DNA of 6,421 bases from Phycisphaerae bacterium (lineage in GTDB: Bacteria > Planctomycetota > Phycisphaerae > Phycisphaerales > SM1A02). The stretch is taken from contig JABJQE010000016.1 in NCBI GenBank assembly GCA_018663565.1, positions 1 through 6,421 of the forward strand, written 5' to 3'. This document shows, piece by piece, positions 5,157-6,421 of this stretch (the stretch's first letter is position 1; every line of letters starts with the position of its first letter). The notes beneath the pieces are model-generated. The model was not told the origin of the DNA. It was given only the letters and a program-made list of their open reading frames with translations, and made no database searches. The position numbers and the translations under genes are program-made.

Positions 5157-6421
5157 CTACACGTTGAAGTACTTCGCCTCGGGATGATGGATCACAATGG
5201 CACTGGTGCTTTGCTCAGGGTCGATTTGATGGTTCTCCGTCAACACGCAGCCAATGCGTTCGGGCTGCAGCAAACGAAACAACTTCACCTGGTCGGCCAT
5301 ATCTGGACACGCCGGATAGCCAAAGGAATACCGGCTTCCGCAGTACTTCTGCTGAAACAATTCCTTGATGTGCGGGCTGTCCTCGCCGCCGATTGAAAGC
5401 TCTTGCCGCATGCGTTGATGCCACAACTCCGCAAGCGCTTCGGCGCACTCCACGCCCATGCCATGCACATAGAGATACTCCGTGTATTCATCTCGGGCGA
5501 AGAGTTCAGCGGCAAGTTCACTGACCTTTGATCCCATGGTCACGCACGAGAGCCCAAGCACGTCAGGTACACCAGAATCCACAGACTTGAAGAAGTCACT
5601 GATGCACAGCCTTCGACGCTTTGCCTGACGGGGGAAACTGAATCGCTCCAACTCCTGATCGTGATCATCTGGATCAAACACCACAAGTTCATCGCCGTCA
5701 GCACCACACGGGAACCACCCGTACACAAGAGCCGGTTGCAAGATGGCATCGTCTCGAAGGCTTTGCTTGAGCCGCTCGAAGACCGGCTCGGCATCATCCT
5801 GCAAGACCCGATGAAAGTCTCCGCGGCTCCGCTGCCCCCGACGGAACCCCCACTGCCCGCGAAAGAGCGCCGTGGTATTCACAAAGGGATAGATGCGGTC
5901 GAGCGGGATATCGCTCACGACACGGCTTCCGAAGAACGGTGCTTGCGGAACACCACCATCAGTCGACACACCACTTCGGCCGCCGTTGATTGTGGCCACG
6001 TCGGTCGCGTTTTCCTCGGACGCCTCCATGTGTTCAATTCGGGTGGCCGTTGCGGCGCGGCGTGCTATTCGCTGATCTATCTCTGCATCGAGCGATTCAC
6101 GGCGACCATCTGCAATTGCATCGCACAAACGAAGTCCATCAAATGCGTCCTTTCCGTAATAGACCGCGCCCTTATAGACCTCGCGAAGATGCGATTCACA
6201 ATAATGCCGCGAAAGCGCTGCCCCACCAAGAAGAACCGGTACATCAATCGAGAGATCATTCAAGATCTTCAAGTTCTCTTCCATAACCATGACACTCTTG
6301 ACAAGCAGCCCAGACATCCCAATTGCATCGGCACCCGTTCGCCGCCAGGCGTCCACAATTTCATCAATGGTCCGCTTGATGCCGATGTTTTCCACCGTCC
6401 ATCCATTGTTGGTCAAGATGA
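5157..6421 (-). CDS. metH: Cobalamin-dependent methionine synthase, C-terminal part (3' end of gene; start outside window)
   Basis: MetH transfers a methyl group from methyltetrahydrofolate via cobalamin to homocysteine, making methionine in the cytoplasm. The reading frame enters from the right edge, so the homocysteine and folate domains and the cobalamin-ligating His of DxHxxG are outside the window. Numbering the 419 residues upstream of the stop, 1-105 are the end of the B12-binding Rossmann domain, with GADAIGMSGLLVKS (28-41), VPVLLGGAALSR (59-70) and VYYGKDAFDGLRL (85-97). A variable linker (about 105-155) follows. Then comes the S-adenosylmethionine-binding reactivation domain, with VPQAPFFGSRVV (156-167), LFRGQWGFRRG (184-194), the AdoMet motif RYSFGYPACPD (362-372), and the terminal STSAIVIHHPEAKYFNV. 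The TTG at 6414-6416 is an internal Leu codon, not a start. All visible key motifs are intact. It is convergent with the RRM gene, with about 120 bases between the RRM terminator and the metH stop. Any cobalamin or SAM riboswitch would lie upstream, beyond the window. Confidence 0.95.
   Translation of the reverse strand, partial: ILTNNGWTVENIGIKRTIDEIVDAWRRTGADAIGMSGLLVKSVMVMEENLKILNDLSIDVPVLLGGAALSRHYCESHLREVYKGAVYYGKDAFDGLRLCDAIADGRRESLDAEIDQRIARRAATATRIEHMEASEENATDVATINGGRSGVSTDGGVPQAPFFGSRVVSDIPLDRIYPFVNTTALFRGQWGFRRGQRSRGDFHRVLQDDAEPVFERLKQSLRDDAILQPALVYGWFPCGADGDELVVFDPDDHDQELERFSFPRQAKRRRLCISDFFKSVDSGVPDVLGLSCVTMGSKVSELAAELFARDEYTEYLYVHGMGVECAEALAELWHQRMRQELSIGGEDSPHIKELFQQKYCGSRYSFGYPACPDMADQVKLFRLLQPERIGCVLTENHQIDPEQSTSAIVIHHPEAKYFNV

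Noticed and set aside
6414..6416. TTG as the start of metH
   Set aside because: The frame remains open to the window edge, and the residues there belong to the interior of the B12-binding domain. The upstream catalytic domains must lie outside the window.

Overview
The window looks like a chromosomal segment of a planctomycete, most likely from the Phycisphaerae. The strongest pointer is the first gene, whose C-terminus carries two dockerin-like Ca2+-binding repeats and ends in Trp-Gly-Pro-Cys, a tail I associate with exported proteins of that group. Moderate-to-high GC, weak or missing Shine-Dalgarno sequences on most genes, and a MetH ending in HPEAKYFNV fit this but are less specific. The organism assignment is inference.

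Layout, left to right. (1) About 2-1951 (+): the 3' part of a secreted trypsin-like serine protease with an Ig-like segment, a jelly-roll-like domain and the GC-type dockerin tail. Its true start lies left of the window. (2) 1952-2174: a leader region with a small hairpin, a possible promoter and a 10-bp perfect inverted repeat enclosing a GC-rich hairpin. (3) 2175-4564 (+): a tight three-gene cluster. It encodes a pyridoxamine-phosphate-oxidase-like flavin protein, a very small single-domain FAD oxidoreductase, and an exported Asp-box (sialidase-like) beta-propeller with a Cys-x-Cys-Cys motif and a His-rich loop. The last two genes overlap by 4 bases (ATGA). (4) 4565-4714: a 150-base regulatory region with a candidate promoter, two palindromes and mutually exclusive hairpins. 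It leads into (5) 4715-4960 (+), a GTG-started 81-residue RRM RNA-binding protein closed by a strong intrinsic terminator. (6) 5157-6421 (-): the C-terminal third of cobalamin-dependent methionine synthase (MetH), convergent with the RRM gene and running off the right edge.

The protease, RRM protein and MetH are independent functions. The only set that looks functionally coupled is the cluster in (3). Two predicted flavoproteins are followed by a secreted, Cys- and His-bearing propeller, which suggests a redox or metal-related task rather than sialic acid catabolism. That task is not identifiable from sequence alone. The less ordinary material is this cluster and the structured leaders in front of it and in front of the RRM gene. 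No RNA genes, CRISPR arrays, transposases or phage genes were seen, and no gene-free stretch exceeds 300 bases.
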